A stretch of 64,000 nt of DNA from Streptomyces sp. NK08204 (GCF_020400585.1 NZ_JAINVF010000007.1:124001-188000); one strand, 5' to 3'; positions 25,406 to 34,044 are shown, counted from the stretch's first letter. The notes: generated by a model not told the origin, from the letters alone. A program made the numbers and translations.

Positions 25406-25632
25406 CGGCGCCCGTCGGCCACGGACCGCAGGACACCTGCCGCCGCCAGCAGGAAACCGACGCCCATGAGCATGCACAGCCAGTACATGTACGACGGAAA
25501 GGGCTTCGCCCCGAGGAACAGCGGGGCCACGGTGACCAGGGTGGACACGACCCCGATGAAGAAGACGATGGCACCGGCCTGGATCAGCCGGTCTCCGGGC
25601 GCCGCGGAATTCGTTTGGGTTTTGTCAGGCAC
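25378..25632 (-). CDS. small two-span membrane protein
   Basis: This 84-aa protein has two clear transmembrane helices (AIVFFIGVVSTLVTVAPLF and CMLMGVGFLLAAAGVL) with a short loop carrying KPFPSYMYW, and a basic C-terminus. It starts with GTG. The gene is oriented against the HAD gene (28-bp tail overlap) and divergently from the cold-shock gene. The protein is of the kind seen throughout Streptomyces; function is not known. Confidence 0.72.
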   Translation of the reverse strand: MPDKTQTNSAAPGDRLIQAGAIVFFIGVVSTLVTVAPLFLGAKPFPSYMYWLCMLMGVGFLLAAAGVLRSVADGRRQAREAASR

Positions 25633-25797
25633 GGGACCAGGGTAGTTCCCAGCGCGTAGGAACAGCCGGGGGACGTCTTGTCACCGGCACGAAGACCATT
25701 AGCCTTGGTAGCGGCGGGTCATCGTGGACCCGCTCTAGTGCTATCAAGAGCCGTTTCCGAAGCAGTTTCCCCAACGAGTACGAGGACGAGGACAGAC

Positions 25798-26181
25798 GTG
25801 CCTACCGGCAAGGTCAAGTGGTTCAACAGCGAGAAGGGCTTCGGCTTTCTCTCCCGCGACGACGGCGGTGACGTCTTCGTCCATTCCTCGGTTCTCCCCG
25901 CCGGAGTCGATTCACTCAAGCCGGGACAACGCGTGGAGTTCGGGGTCGTCGCCGGGCAGCGCGGTGACCAGGCGCTTTCGGTGACCGTGCTCGATCCGAC
26001 GCCGTCGGTCGCGGCGGCCCAGCGTCGCAAGCCGGATGAACTGGCCTCGATCGTGCAGGACCTGACGACCCTTCTCGAGAACATCACGCCGATGCTGGAG
26101 AAGGGCCGCTATCCGGACAAGGCGTCCGGCAAGAAGATCGCCGGCCTGCTGCGGGCGGTCGCCGACCAGTTGGACGTCTGA
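25798..26181 (+). CDS. cold-shock domain protein with C-terminal extension
   Basis: This 127-aa protein has an N-terminal cold-shock OB fold with RNP1 KGFGFL and RNP2 VFVHSS. A second, helical region (residues ~75-127, [20 protein letters not shown]) is absent in the short CspA type. Proteins of this length are a known actinobacterial subgroup. It binds single-stranded RNA or DNA, probably acting as an RNA chaperone. The start is GTG 25798. The upstream leader holds a small hairpin GCGGGTC/GACCCGC at about 25711-25730. It is convergent with mqnD, 5 bp apart. Confidence 0.93.
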   Translation: MPTGKVKWFNSEKGFGFLSRDDGGDVFVHSSVLPAGVDSLKPGQRVEFGVVAGQRGDQALSVTVLDPTPSVAAAQRRKPDELASIVQDLTTLLENITPMLEKGRYPDKASGKKIAGLLRAVADQLDV

Positions 26182-26186
26182 GCCGG

Positions 26187-27053
26187 CTAGGTGAATTCGA
26201 GCGCGTCCGGGCCGAGGGGCGGCAGCAGCCCCTCGGCCGCCGCGCGGGTGAGAAGGCCGCGGACCGCGGCGTAGCCGTCCTCGCCGAGGGCGGCGGTGAA
26301 CTCGTTGACGTACAGGCCGATGTGCTGGTCGGCAACGGCCGGATCCATCTCCTGGGCGTGCGCCATGACGTACGGCCGGGAGACCTCGGGGTCGTCCCAG
26401 GCGGCCCGGACGGACGCGGTGATGGACTCCGCGAGCCCGTGCAGCGTCTCGGTGCCCAGTGAGCGCTTGGCGATGATCGCGCCCAGGGGGATCGGCAGCC
26501 CGGTGGTCCGCTCCCAGTGCTCGCCCATGTCGGCGAGCTTGTGCAGACCGTAGTTCTGGTACGTGAACCGTGCCTCGTGGATGACGAGTCCGGCGTCCAC
26601 CTTGCCGTCCCGCACGGCCGGCATGATCTCGTGGAACGGCATGACGACGATCTCGCCGACCCCGCCGTCCTTCAGCGTGTCCGCGGCCCACAGGCGGAAC
26701 AGCAGGTAGGCGGTGGACTTCTCGCTGGGCACGGCGACCGTGCGGCCCGTGAGGTCGGCGTCCGGCTCCCGGGTGAGCACCAGCGGGCCGCAGCCCCGGC
26801 CCAGCGCGCCGCCGCAGGGCAGCAGCGCGTACTCGTCGAGGACGTACGGCAGGACGGCGTACGACACCTTCAGGACGTCGAACTCGCCGCGTTCGGCCAT
26901 GCCGTTGGTGATGTCGATGTCGGCGAACGTCACGTCCAGCGCGGGCCCGCCGGGGACGCGGCCGTGGGCGAGGGCGTCGAAGACGAACGTGTCGTTGGGG
27001 CAGGGCGAGTAGGCGATCCGCAGGGGCCGCTCACTGCTCGTGCTGGTGGTCAT
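26187..27053 (-). CDS. mqnD: 1,4-dihydroxy-6-naphthoate synthase
   Basis: This 288-aa enzyme of the futalosine menaquinone pathway converts cyclic de-hypoxanthine futalosine to 1,4-dihydroxy-6-naphthoate. Family features include IAYSPCPNDTFVFDAL at the start, the two-lobe periplasmic-binding-protein-like fold, and FHEIMPAVRDGKVDAGLVIH. The ATG at 27053 follows GGAACCCGT. The gene overlaps the end of mqnB by 23 bp, so they form an operon (DUF2771 lipoprotein-mqnB-mqnD). mqnA and mqnC are not in this window. Confidence 0.97.
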   Translation of the reverse strand: MTTSTSSERPLRIAYSPCPNDTFVFDALAHGRVPGGPALDVTFADIDITNGMAERGEFDVLKVSYAVLPYVLDEYALLPCGGALGRGCGPLVLTREPDADLTGRTVAVPSEKSTAYLLFRLWAADTLKDGGVGEIVVMPFHEIMPAVRDGKVDAGLVIHEARFTYQNYGLHKLADMGEHWERTTGLPIPLGAIIAKRSLGTETLHGLAESITASVRAAWDDPEVSRPYVMAHAQEMDPAVADQHIGLYVNEFTAALGEDGYAAVRGLLTRAAAEGLLPPLGPDALEFT

Positions 27054-27807
27054 ACGGGTTCCAACTCTCCAATGCGGGTGCGAGGTTGGCGAAGGCGTCG
27101 GTGAGCGCTGCCAGGGCGTCGCCGATGCGCCAGGCGGCACGGTCGCGCGGGCCGACCGGGTTGGACACCGCGCGGATCTCCAGCGCGGGTACCCCGTGCG
27201 CGGCGGCGGCCTCGGCGGCCCCGAACCCCTCCATGCCCTCGGCGAGAGCGTCGGGGTGGCGGGCGCGCAGTTCGGCGGCGCGGGCGGCGGTGCCGGTCAC
27301 GGTGGAGACGGTGAGGATGGTGCCGGGGCGGGCACCGGTGGCTTCGGACATCACTCGTACGAGTGATTTTGGTGGCCGGTGCGTGACGGCCCCGAAGCCG
27401 AGTTCGGTGACCGGGAGGAATCCGTCGGCGGTCTCGGCGCCCAGGTCGGCCACGGTGATGGCATCGGCGACGACGAGCGATCCGACGGGCGCACCTGGCT
27501 GGAAGCCGCCGCCGATACCGGCCGACACGACGAGGCCGTAAGGGGCGCCGTCGAGGGCGGCGGCGGTCAGCGCCGCGGCGGTGGAGGCGGCGGCGAGCGC
27601 GGGGCCGACTCCGGCGGCCAGCAGATCCCAGCCGCCCCCGGAGGTACCGGCCCCTGTGCGGGCCGTACGCCACAGCACCGCGCCGGGCAGCCGCACTTCG
27701 TCGGCCGTGCCGGGAAACGCCCGTGCCACCGCGTCCCGTTCGGCGGGGACCGCGGTGGCGACGAGGATGCGTACGGGCGCCGTGCTCGGGCTGCTCTGCC
27801 GGATCAG
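27031..27807 (-). CDS. mqnB: futalosine hydrolase
   Basis: MqnB removes hypoxanthine from futalosine. The ~250-aa protein has the nucleoside phosphorylase/hydrolase fold: VRILVATAVPAERDAV at the N-terminus, VVSAGIGGGFQPGAPVGS, and EGMEGFGAAEAAAAHGVP for the ribose/base pocket. I find no ATG, GTG or TTG that fits the start. The frame upstream of VRIL contains CTG codons at 27807 and 27816, of which 27807 is about ten bases behind AGAAGG; I use this as start. The stop of the lipoprotein gene lies at 27813-27815, so translation is likely coupled. Confidence 0.9.
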   Translation of the reverse strand: MIRQSSPSTAPVRILVATAVPAERDAVARAFPGTADEVRLPGAVLWRTARTGAGTSGGGWDLLAAGVGPALAAASTAAALTAAALDGAPYGLVVSAGIGGGFQPGAPVGSLVVADAITVADLGAETADGFLPVTELGFGAVTHRPPKSLVRVMSEATGARPGTILTVSTVTGTAARAAELRARHPDALAEGMEGFGAAEAAAAHGVPALEIRAVSNPVGPRDRAAWRIGDALAALTDAFANLAPALESWNPYDHQHEQ

Positions 27808-27812
27808 ACTGA

Positions 27813-28292
27813 TCAGGCCTTCTTCAGCTTGAACGTCCAGAAGCCCTTGACGCCCTTGCCGACCTCGCCCTCCTGGATCGAGACGGTGTTCGTCTCGCCC
27901 TGGGTGCCGTACTGGGCGTTGAAGAACGCGCTGCCCGGGATGGTGCGGTAGGTCTTCTTGCTGACGTCGGTGAACTGGCGGCCGTTCACCAGGATGACCC
28001 AGCCGGCGTCGGCGATCTTCGGGTCGACACCGAAGCGGACCGTCTCGTCCTGGTCGACCTTGATCGACTTGGCGTCCTTGTCGTTCGTGGCGCACTTCAT
28101 GAGGGACTTCGTGTCCAGCGCGTCGCCGTCGTTGTAGCAGGCGGCTTCGGAGTGGACCCAGCTGTGGCCGACGGTGATGGTCGAGATGGGCGTCGGCTTG
28201 TCACAGGCCGACAGGACGAGCAGTCCGGCGGAAACGGCGCCGGCGGCGGCGACGGCGCGGCGGCGTCGCGAGGCGGAGTGCAGCGTGGTCAT
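27813..28292 (-). CDS. DUF2771 family lipoprotein
   Basis: This 159-aa secreted lipoprotein has a basic N-terminus (ASRRRRAVAAA), a hydrophobic stretch and the lipobox LSAC (Cys about residue 30). The mature part contains ITVGHSWVHSEAACYNDGDAL and FGVDPKIADAGWVILVNGR, typical of DUF2771. Actinobacterial genomes usually have this gene close to the futalosine genes; its role is unknown. It is the first gene of the operon with mqnB and mqnD. Confidence 0.9.
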   Translation of the reverse strand: MTTLHSASRRRRAVAAAGAVSAGLLVLSACDKPTPISTITVGHSWVHSEAACYNDGDALDTKSLMKCATNDKDAKSIKVDQDETVRFGVDPKIADAGWVILVNGRQFTDVSKKTYRTIPGSAFFNAQYGTQGETNTVSIQEGEVGKGVKGFWTFKLKKA

Positions 28293-28354
28293 GGCCGAAG
28301 GTTATCGGGCCCCCGGAGCCGTCCGCCCACGTGGGGTGCGGCGTGCCCGGTTCG

Positions 28355-29794
28355 TTACGCCACTCGCGCCCGGGGCCGGCCGCCGCGCCGGGCGGAGGCG
28401 AGCAGCCCGCGCAGGGTGGTCAGCCAGCCGCAGGCCACCAGCACGGCGGCCACGGCCAGTCCGAGGGCGCCGTTGAGCGGCATGACGATGCCGACCGCGC
28501 CGCCGAACACCCACGCCATCTGCAGCAGCGTCTCCGAGCGCGCGAACGCCGAGGTGCGCACCGCTTCCGGCACGTCCCGCTGGATCAGGGCGTCCAGGGA
28601 CAGCTTGGCCAGCGCCTGCGCGAACCCGGCGGCGGCGGCCAGCAAGGCCACCAGGAAGGCCCCGAAGAGGGCGGCGGCCACGACGGTCGTCCCGAGCGCC
28701 ATGCCGACGACGGTGACGATGATGATCTCCGGTGCCCGTGACCTCAGCCACGCCCCCATGGCCGTCCCCAGGGCGTTGCCCATACCGGCGGAGACGCCGA
28801 CTATCCCCAGGGACACCGCCGCGCTCTGCCCCGCCAGCGGGTGCTCGCGCAGCAGGAACGCGAGGAAGAAGATCAGGAAGCCGGACAGGCAGCGCAGGGC
28901 GGCGTTGGCGCCGAGCGCGTGCGTGACGGCCGGGCCGACGGTCCGCAGCCCCGGCCGCGGCGCGTCTGTGCGGTGCGGCCCGTGCAGATGCTGTTCGTCC
29001 GCGGCGAGCAGGGCCACGTCCTCGCCCTTGGCGGAGTCCACCTTGGGCGGCAGCGAGAAGGACAGGAAGGTCCCCGCCAGGAAGATCACGAAGGCGCCGT
29101 AGAGCGGCCACGGGTCGCCGACGGCGTGCAGCCCCGCCGCGGCCGGCGCGGCGACGCCGGTGGCCAGCAACCCGGCGAGGGTGACCCGGGAATTGGCCTT
29201 CACCAGCGAGAACTGCGGCGGCAGCAGCCGCGGTACGACGGCGCTTCTGACCACCCCGTACGCCTTCGACGCCACGAGCACGCCCAGCGCGGCGGGATAC
29301 AGCTCCAGGCTGCCGCTGGCCACCGCCCCCGAGATGATCAGCGCGAGCAGGGCGCGGGCCAGCATGGCACCCGCCATGGCGGCACGCCGGCCGTGCGGGA
29401 GCCGGTCCAGCAGCGGGCCGATCACGGGCGCGAGAACGGTGAAGGGGGCCATGGTGATGGCGAGATACAGCGCGACGCGCCCGCGCGCCTGGTCGGTGGG
29501 CACGGAGAAGAAGACGGTGGAGGCGAGCGCGACAGTGATCATGACATCGCCGGCGCCGTTCACCGCGTGCAGCTCGATCAGTTTGCCGAGCCCCGACTCA
29601 CCGGCGCCGTGCGCGTGGGTCGCCTTCCGCAGCCCGCGCGCCGCACCGGTGACCGGAAAGTGCAGGGCACGTCCGACCGCGCGGGCGGCCCCGCTCAGGC
29701 CCGCACCGCCACCTCGACCATTCCCGCCGTCCGCGGCTGCCACGACGCCATAGTGCCCCGAGAACCGTCCGAATAGTGCCGTCACCGCGCGCAC
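28355..29794 (-). CDS. MFS transporter
   Basis: This 479-aa protein has about 12 hydrophobic spans. The MFS motif A-like loop is seen as PLLDRLPHGRRAAMAGAML. A cytoplasmic linker of ~60 residues with Lys/Glu/His-rich sequence (EDVALLAADEQHLHGPHRT) separates the halves. The N-terminal ~70 residues before the first span are soluble. The substrate is unknown. I chose GTG 29794, with GGGGGA ten bases upstream; the frame upstream is open without protein-like features, and GTG 29785 is an alternative. It is divergent from the DUF3027 gene. Confidence 0.88.
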   Translation of the reverse strand: MRAVTALFGRFSGHYGVVAAADGGNGRGGGAGLSGAARAVGRALHFPVTGAARGLRKATHAHGAGESGLGKLIELHAVNGAGDVMITVALASTVFFSVPTDQARGRVALYLAITMAPFTVLAPVIGPLLDRLPHGRRAAMAGAMLARALLALIISGAVASGSLELYPAALGVLVASKAYGVVRSAVVPRLLPPQFSLVKANSRVTLAGLLATGVAAPAAAGLHAVGDPWPLYGAFVIFLAGTFLSFSLPPKVDSAKGEDVALLAADEQHLHGPHRTDAPRPGLRTVGPAVTHALGANAALRCLSGFLIFFLAFLLREHPLAGQSAAVSLGIVGVSAGMGNALGTAMGAWLRSRAPEIIIVTVVGMALGTTVVAAALFGAFLVALLAAAAGFAQALAKLSLDALIQRDVPEAVRTSAFARSETLLQMAWVFGGAVGIVMPLNGALGLAVAAVLVACGWLTTLRGLLASARRGGRPRARVA

Positions 29795-30151
29795 GCCGCC
29801 GACGTCCCCCTTCCGTTCTGTCCTGTCCGGTCCTGCACTGTCCTGTTCTCTCCCCGGGCTCCTGCCCTTCGGACAGTGTCCAACTGATGGGTTTCGGCCG
29901 AGTGAACCCGTTTGTGACGGTGCCTTCAAGCCGACCGGGACGGGCCTGGGTACAGGAAGCACCGCCGTGAAGCGCCAAGGAATCTTGTCGGTGTAGCGTG
30001 CATATCTCAGCCATAACGCAGAATGGATGGCAGAGGTGCGCCCGAGCGCGATCGGATGCAGACGTCGATGCGGTCCCCAGGTCCGCTCCGTCCGCTTCAC
30101 CGCCGGAGGCAGCCGCACTCATTGAGACGGCGTAGGAGAGAAGCGATACCT
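29795..30151. promoter_or_regulatory. divergent intergenic region MFS / DUF3027
   Basis: This 357-bp gap is without a convincing gene. It contains TCCTG-rich short repeats (about 29816-29846) and an inverted repeat ACTGTCC (29837-29843) / GGACAGT (29871-29877) with a 27-bp spacer. A less GC-rich stretch follows near 29880-30010, likely holding the promoters. No RNA gene recognised. Confidence 0.4.
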
Positions 30152-31078
30152 GTGAGCGCAGCGACAACGCGAAGCCGCACCCCCGACCGCCTGTGCGCCG
30201 AGGCGGTCGACCTCGCCCGCGCCGCAGCCGAGGAACTCGCCGCGCCCGGTGTGGTCGGCGAGCACACCGGCCTGGTGTCGGAGGGCGACCGCGTCGTCAC
30301 GCACTTCTTCGAGTGCAAGGAGCCGGGGTACCGCGGCTGGCGCTGGGCGGCGACGGTGGCGCGCGCCTCCCGCGCCAAGATCGTCACTCTGGACGAGGTG
30401 GTCCTCCTCCCCGGCCCCGACGCGCTCCTCGCCCCCGAGTGGGTGCCCTGGAGCGAGCGCCTGCGCCCCGGCGACCTGGGCCCCGGCGATCTGCTCCCCA
30501 CCGACCAGGAGGACCTGCGCCTGGAGCCCGGCTACACCGGGGAGGAGCAGCCGCCGCCGAACTCGCTCGTGTCCGAGGAGATGGCGGAGCTGGCGGACGC
30601 CGAGGACGCGGACGTGACCCCGGGCGCCCCCGCCATCCAGCCCACGGCCCCCTCCCGGGGTTCCATCGCGGCGGTCGCCGAGGAACTGGGCATGCGCCGC
30701 GCCCGCGTCCTGTCCCGGTACGGCCTGCACGTGGCGGCCGACCGCTGGGAGGAGGCGTACGGCCCGAAGACGGCGATGGCCCAGGCGGCCCCGGCCACCT
30801 GCATGTCGTGCGGCTTCCTCACCCCGGTCGGCGGCTCGCTCGGCCAGGCCTTCGGCGTGTGCGCGAACGAGTTCTCCCCGGCCGACGGCCGCGTGGTCTC
30901 CCTGGCGTACGGCTGTGGGGCCCACTCGGAGGCGGCGGTCATGCCGAAGCCGCCCCGGCCGCCCGCGCCGGTCATCGACGAGACCAGGGTCGACCCGTTC
31001 CCGCTCCGCCCGGCCCGCGACTCGGGCTCGGTCCCGGAGACGGGCGACGAGGAGACGGCGGACCTGGGTCACTCGTAA
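30152..31078 (+). CDS. DUF3027 domain protein
   Basis: This 308-aa soluble actinobacterial protein matches DUF3027, with features EHTGLVSEGDRVVTHFFECKE and GYRGWRWAATVARA in the N-terminal domain. It also has RVLSRYGLHVAADRWEEAYGP and a C-terminal CMSCGF ... GVCANEFSPADGRVVS ... GCGAHSE that could coordinate zinc. The family is conserved and its function unknown. GTG 30152 is used because the conserved part starts there and GGAG lies upstream, though the 13-nt spacing is long. It ends 88 bp before the small convergent DUF6247-like remnant. Confidence 0.87.
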   Translation: MSAATTRSRTPDRLCAEAVDLARAAAEELAAPGVVGEHTGLVSEGDRVVTHFFECKEPGYRGWRWAATVARASRAKIVTLDEVVLLPGPDALLAPEWVPWSERLRPGDLGPGDLLPTDQEDLRLEPGYTGEEQPPPNSLVSEEMAELADAEDADVTPGAPAIQPTAPSRGSIAAVAEELGMRRARVLSRYGLHVAADRWEEAYGPKTAMAQAAPATCMSCGFLTPVGGSLGQAFGVCANEFSPADGRVVSLAYGCGAHSEAAVMPKPPRPPAPVIDETRVDPFPLRPARDSGSVPETGDEETADLGHS

Positions 31079-31165
31079 CGGCGGTCAGGTGCCGTAGAGC
31101 GGCAGCCCGTCCGTCGAGAATGGCGTTCGCTCCTCGTGTGTGCCCGGGGGCAAGGATCGTCGCTC

Positions 31166-31312
31166 TCATGCTGGGCGGCTCCCGGGGATCGGGCCGGTAG
31201 CCCGCTTCCGGCTCCCCTGCATCTCGTCCAGGCGGCCCGGTGCGACGACGGCGAGGGCTGCGCGCAGGGCGTCCGGGGTCGGCCCGGGACGAGGGGCGTG
31301 CTCAGGCGGCAC
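31166..31312 (-). CDS. 48-aa DUF6247-like fragment
   Basis: A short frame starts with GTG at 31312, overlapping the end of the HTH gene by 11 bp, and encodes TPDALRAALAVVAPGRLDEM near its start. This segment resembles the opening of DUF6247 proteins, which are usually about twice as long. The rest (GSRKRATGPIPGSRPA) shows no similarity to them, so this is probably a truncated remnant of a gene once co-transcribed with the HTH gene. Identification is from memory of the motif and tentative. Confidence 0.35.
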   Translation of the reverse strand: MPPEHAPRPGPTPDALRAALAVVAPGRLDEMQGSRKRATGPIPGSRPA

Positions 31313-32153
31313 TGGCGGGGCGGCAGTCACGGCAATGTCCTGGGGTGGCGGAGCGGAAGGCTCTGTCGCAGCCTTCGCAGTTCTGGAGGGGGTCCCGGAC
31401 CGTTGGTTCTGGCGCCGGGGCCCGGAACGGCGGTGGAGGAGGCAGTTGCACGGTCAGGCGATGGGCCAGGACCGCCGCCGGACGGCACAGGGGTTCCGGT
31501 GGCAGGTTCGCGGTCAGGGCCCGGCGCACGGCGGTGGGACTCACGTCCCGTTCCAGCCACGCGGCGACGCCCGGGGCCAGATGGGCCGTGTCGGACTCCG
31601 ACAGCAGCAGGCGCGGATCGTCCTGGCGCAGGGCCGCGAGGAGGTCGATCGCGAGCCGGAGCAGCTCGGGGGACGTGCAGGCCGGGCGGGGTACGGCGGG
31701 CAGCGCCTTGCGGGGTGCCTGCTTTTTGCGGGGCGCGGGCGGCTTGGGCGCGTGGCACTCGTCCCTGCGGCGTCCGGGCTGGTTGCAGGAGATCGTGCGG
31801 GTGACGATACGGCCGTCGGGCAGGCGTTCCCGCTCGCGCCGCAGATAGCCCTCGGCCTCCAGCTCCCGCAGTGCGCGGGCGACCCGGACCGCTCCCTCGG
31901 GGAAGCGGCCGGCCAGCGTCTTGATGTCGACGCGGGCCCCGGCCGGAAGCGACTGGATGTGCACCCCGATGCCGATCGCGAGCCCCGACAGCGTCCGGTG
32001 CTGGGCCAGGTCGTTGCCGATCACCGTGAAGCGGGTGGTGTGACGGGTGTTCTCGTGGATCAGTCCGCCGGTGGCTGACCGCCGGTTCGGGTGGTTGTTG
32101 GCGGCAACCCGGGACTGGGCGGGGGAGGACGCGCTAGGGTTCTGGTTATCCAT
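31302..32153 (-). CDS. winged helix-turn-helix protein with C-terminal zinc knuckle
   Basis: This 283-aa protein has a winged-HTH domain at about residues 45-125 (VDIKTLAGRFPEGAVRVARAL for the recognition part, then LEAEGYLRRERERLPDGR for the wing). A Pro-rich linker, a helical domain around LLLSESDTAHLAPGVAAWLE, and a C-terminal CEGCDRAF ... HCRDC zinc knuckle follow. Such proteins are frequent in Streptomyces and probably bind DNA; targets are unknown. The ATG at 32153 lacks a good ribosome binding site. The neighbourhood (DUF6247-like remnant, DUF397/HTH genes) is typical of clustered regulator cassettes. Confidence 0.7.
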   Translation of the reverse strand: MDNQNPSASSPAQSRVAANNHPNRRSATGGLIHENTRHTTRFTVIGNDLAQHRTLSGLAIGIGVHIQSLPAGARVDIKTLAGRFPEGAVRVARALRELEAEGYLRRERERLPDGRIVTRTISCNQPGRRRDECHAPKPPAPRKKQAPRKALPAVPRPACTSPELLRLAIDLLAALRQDDPRLLLSESDTAHLAPGVAAWLERDVSPTAVRRALTANLPPEPLCRPAAVLAHRLTVQLPPPPPFRAPAPEPTVRDPLQNCEGCDRAFRSATPGHCRDCRPASAA

Positions 32154-32410
32154 CGGGAAGGTTTTGGCTTCCTAGGTGGTCAGGCCCTCGATCGGGATCG
32201 CTAGTCCCGGCCGGGGGCCGTCGTCTTTGTGCGGCTCTGTCGCGCTGAGCGTAGAGGCCGCAACCGGGCGCCACGCCAGCCCGGTTGGCGATGTTCACCC
32301 TCGTGAGTGAGTTTGCGCCGTGGGCGGGAGGGGTGGGTTTGGTGGGGTCCTTTTCCCCCGTTCTTTCCTTGGTTGGGACAGCCCATGGCACCGCAGCATG
32401 GATTCCCGGG
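32154..32410. promoter_or_regulatory. intergenic region with hairpin
   Basis: This 257-bp gap lies upstream of the leftward HTH gene and downstream of the leftward ATPase gene. A perfect inverted repeat CAACCGGGC (32261-32269) / GCCCGGTTG (32279-32287) with a 9-nt loop may be a terminator of the ATPase gene. No RNA gene or other frame is convincing. Confidence 0.45.
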
Positions 32411-32821
32411 TCACGGCGCGCAGAGCGCGACTTCGGCCCAGACCGTCTTGCGCGGGGTGGGGCCGTCCGTCACTCCCCAGCGGGTCGACAGCGCCTCGAT
32501 CAGGACGAGGCCACGCCCCGACTCGGCGTCGGCAGCGGCGGGTTGCGGCTGCGGTCGGCGGTCGCCGCGCGTGTCCGTCACCTCGATCCGCAACGTCTCC
32601 CCGACGGCGTACATCATGAGCCGGAAGTCCCGGCCCGCGACCTTGCCGTGCGTGACGGCGTTCGCCGCCAGTTCGGCCACGATCTGCGCCGCCGGGTCCA
32701 GCGGAAGGCCCCAGCTGCGCAGTTGCTCCGTCGCGAGCAGCCGGGCCAGGCGGGCGCCCCGTGGTGTGGGGGACAGTTGGAGGCTGAGGTGGGGGATGGC
32801 GGTGAGGGTTTCCTGGTTCAC
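32411..32821 (-). CDS. ATP-binding protein, anti-sigma-factor-like HATPase
   Basis: This 136-aa single-domain GHKL ATPase resembles SpoIIAB/RsbW. The N box is VAELAANAVTHGK, followed by VTDTRGD in place of a standard G1 and ESGRGLVLIEALSTRWGV (G2). It starts GTG 32821. Streptomyces has many such stand-alone HATPases, several beside HTH/DUF397 pairs as here (the abaA/whiJ type arrangement). It probably interacts with a partner regulator; kinase activity is unproven. It is divergent from the HTH gene. Confidence 0.87.
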   Translation of the reverse strand: MNQETLTAIPHLSLQLSPTPRGARLARLLATEQLRSWGLPLDPAAQIVAELAANAVTHGKVAGRDFRLMMYAVGETLRIEVTDTRGDRRPQPQPAAADAESGRGLVLIEALSTRWGVTDGPTPRKTVWAEVALCAP

Positions 32822-32974
32822 ATCACGCAGCGTGGCGGACCGTGCGTACCGTAAACAGTGATGGCGCCGATACGTAGGGTGACTGTCCGCGCGTTGTCCG
32901 GTGATGTCCGGACTGTCGGGAGGGTCCGTGTGGGTAGGGGCGCCGCGGATGGTCGTACGACGGAGGGGTGCGCG

Positions 32975-33841
32975 GTGGCCACGGACGTTGAGGTCGTGAA
33001 CGAGACGGACGAGCCGGGCTGGGATGTCGACCCGGACGACGAGTGGGGGCTGGCCGTACTCGCCACGGTGGGACGGCAGTTGAGGCTCCGGCGGGAAGCG
33101 GTGGGCATGCGCGCGGCCGACTTCGCCAAGGCCGTCGGGTACAGCGAGGACATGGTCTACAAGGTGGAGGGCGGGAAGCGGATCCCTCGGCCGGAGTACC
33201 TGGACAAGGCGGACAGGGTGCTGAGGGCGGGTGGGCTGATCGTCGCGATGAAGGAGGACGTGGACAGGGTTCGCTACCCGAAGAAGGTGCGGGCGCTGGC
33301 GGAGCTGGAGTCCAAGGCGGTGGAGATCGGCGTGTACGAGACCAGCAACATCGCCGGCCTGCTGCAGACGCCCGAGTACGCGCGAGCCCTACTGGAGTGC
33401 TGGCAGCCTGCCTATACACCGCAGGACCTGGAGCGACGTGTGGCCGCCCGTATGTCCCGGCGTTCCCTCTTCGAGCGATCGCCGGCACCCGCTCTGGGTT
33501 TCGTCCTGGAAGAGGCCGCCCTGCGCCGCAAGGTTGGAGGCAGAATGGTGCGGCGGCAGCAGTTCGAACGTCTGCTGGAGCTGGGACGACTGAGCAACGT
33601 CACGCTTCAGTTGATGCCGATGGACAGCGCGCCGCACCCCGGAATGAGCGGCAGGATCGAGTTGCTGAAGTTCAAGGACGGCACGGGTGTCGGTCGTTCC
33701 GACGGCGCGTTCAACGGTCGCCCGGTCGAGGACCTGAAGCACCTGCGCATCCTCGAACTGCGCTATGGCACTATCCGGGCTCAGGCTCTTCCCCCTGGGG
33801 AGTCGCTGGCACTTATCGAGCAACTGCTGGGAGAGACATGA
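32975..33841 (+). CDS. Scr1-family / WhiJ-like HTH regulator
   Basis: This 288-aa protein has an N-terminal XRE HTH (about residues 25-85: VGRQLRLRREAVGMRAADFAKAVGYSEDMVYKVEGGKRIP) and a C-terminal DUF5753 domain (IAGLLQTPEYARALLECWQP ... LGFVLEEAALRR). This is the architecture of WhiJ-like regulators, also called Scr1-family TA antitoxin-like regulators. The GTG at 32975 has GGAGGGG six bases upstream; longer frames are not supported. Its stop overlaps the DUF397 start (ATGA). WhiJ family proteins repress development and are relieved by their DUF397 partner (established for whiJ; inferred here). Confidence 0.9.
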   Translation: MATDVEVVNETDEPGWDVDPDDEWGLAVLATVGRQLRLRREAVGMRAADFAKAVGYSEDMVYKVEGGKRIPRPEYLDKADRVLRAGGLIVAMKEDVDRVRYPKKVRALAELESKAVEIGVYETSNIAGLLQTPEYARALLECWQPAYTPQDLERRVAARMSRRSLFERSPAPALGFVLEEAALRRKVGGRMVRRQQFERLLELGRLSNVTLQLMPMDSAPHPGMSGRIELLKFKDGTGVGRSDGAFNGRPVEDLKHLRILELRYGTIRAQALPPGESLALIEQLLGET

Positions 33842-34044
33842 TCCGCACACCCGCTGCCAGTGCCGCCTCCGAACTGGCGTGGTTCAAGAGCAGCTACAGC
33901 AGCGGCCCCGACGGCGACTCCTGCGTAGAAGTCGCCCCCACCCCCACCACCATCCACATCCGCGACTCCAAGCACACCGACGGCCCCCGTCTCGCCGTCA
34001 CCCCATCCGCCTGGACGGAGTTCGTCGCCCACGCCTCGCGCTGA
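33838..34044 (+). CDS. DUF397 domain protein
   Basis: This 68-aa product carries LAWFKSSYSSGPDGDSCVEV and IHIRDSKHTDGPRLAV, the complete DUF397 signature. Proteins of this family are small partners of the WhiJ-type HTH regulators encoded upstream. The gene overlaps the HTH gene by 4 bp (ATGA), so translation is coupled. It probably binds the upstream regulator and modifies its DNA binding. Confidence 0.93.
   Translation: MIRTPAASAASELAWFKSSYSSGPDGDSCVEVAPTPTTIHIRDSKHTDGPRLAVTPSAWTEFVAHASR

Noticed and set aside
32146..32391. 81-codon leftward frame upstream of the winged-HTH gene
   Set aside because: It covers the hairpin and promoter region, has no ribosome binding site or protein-like features, and overlaps the HTH start.
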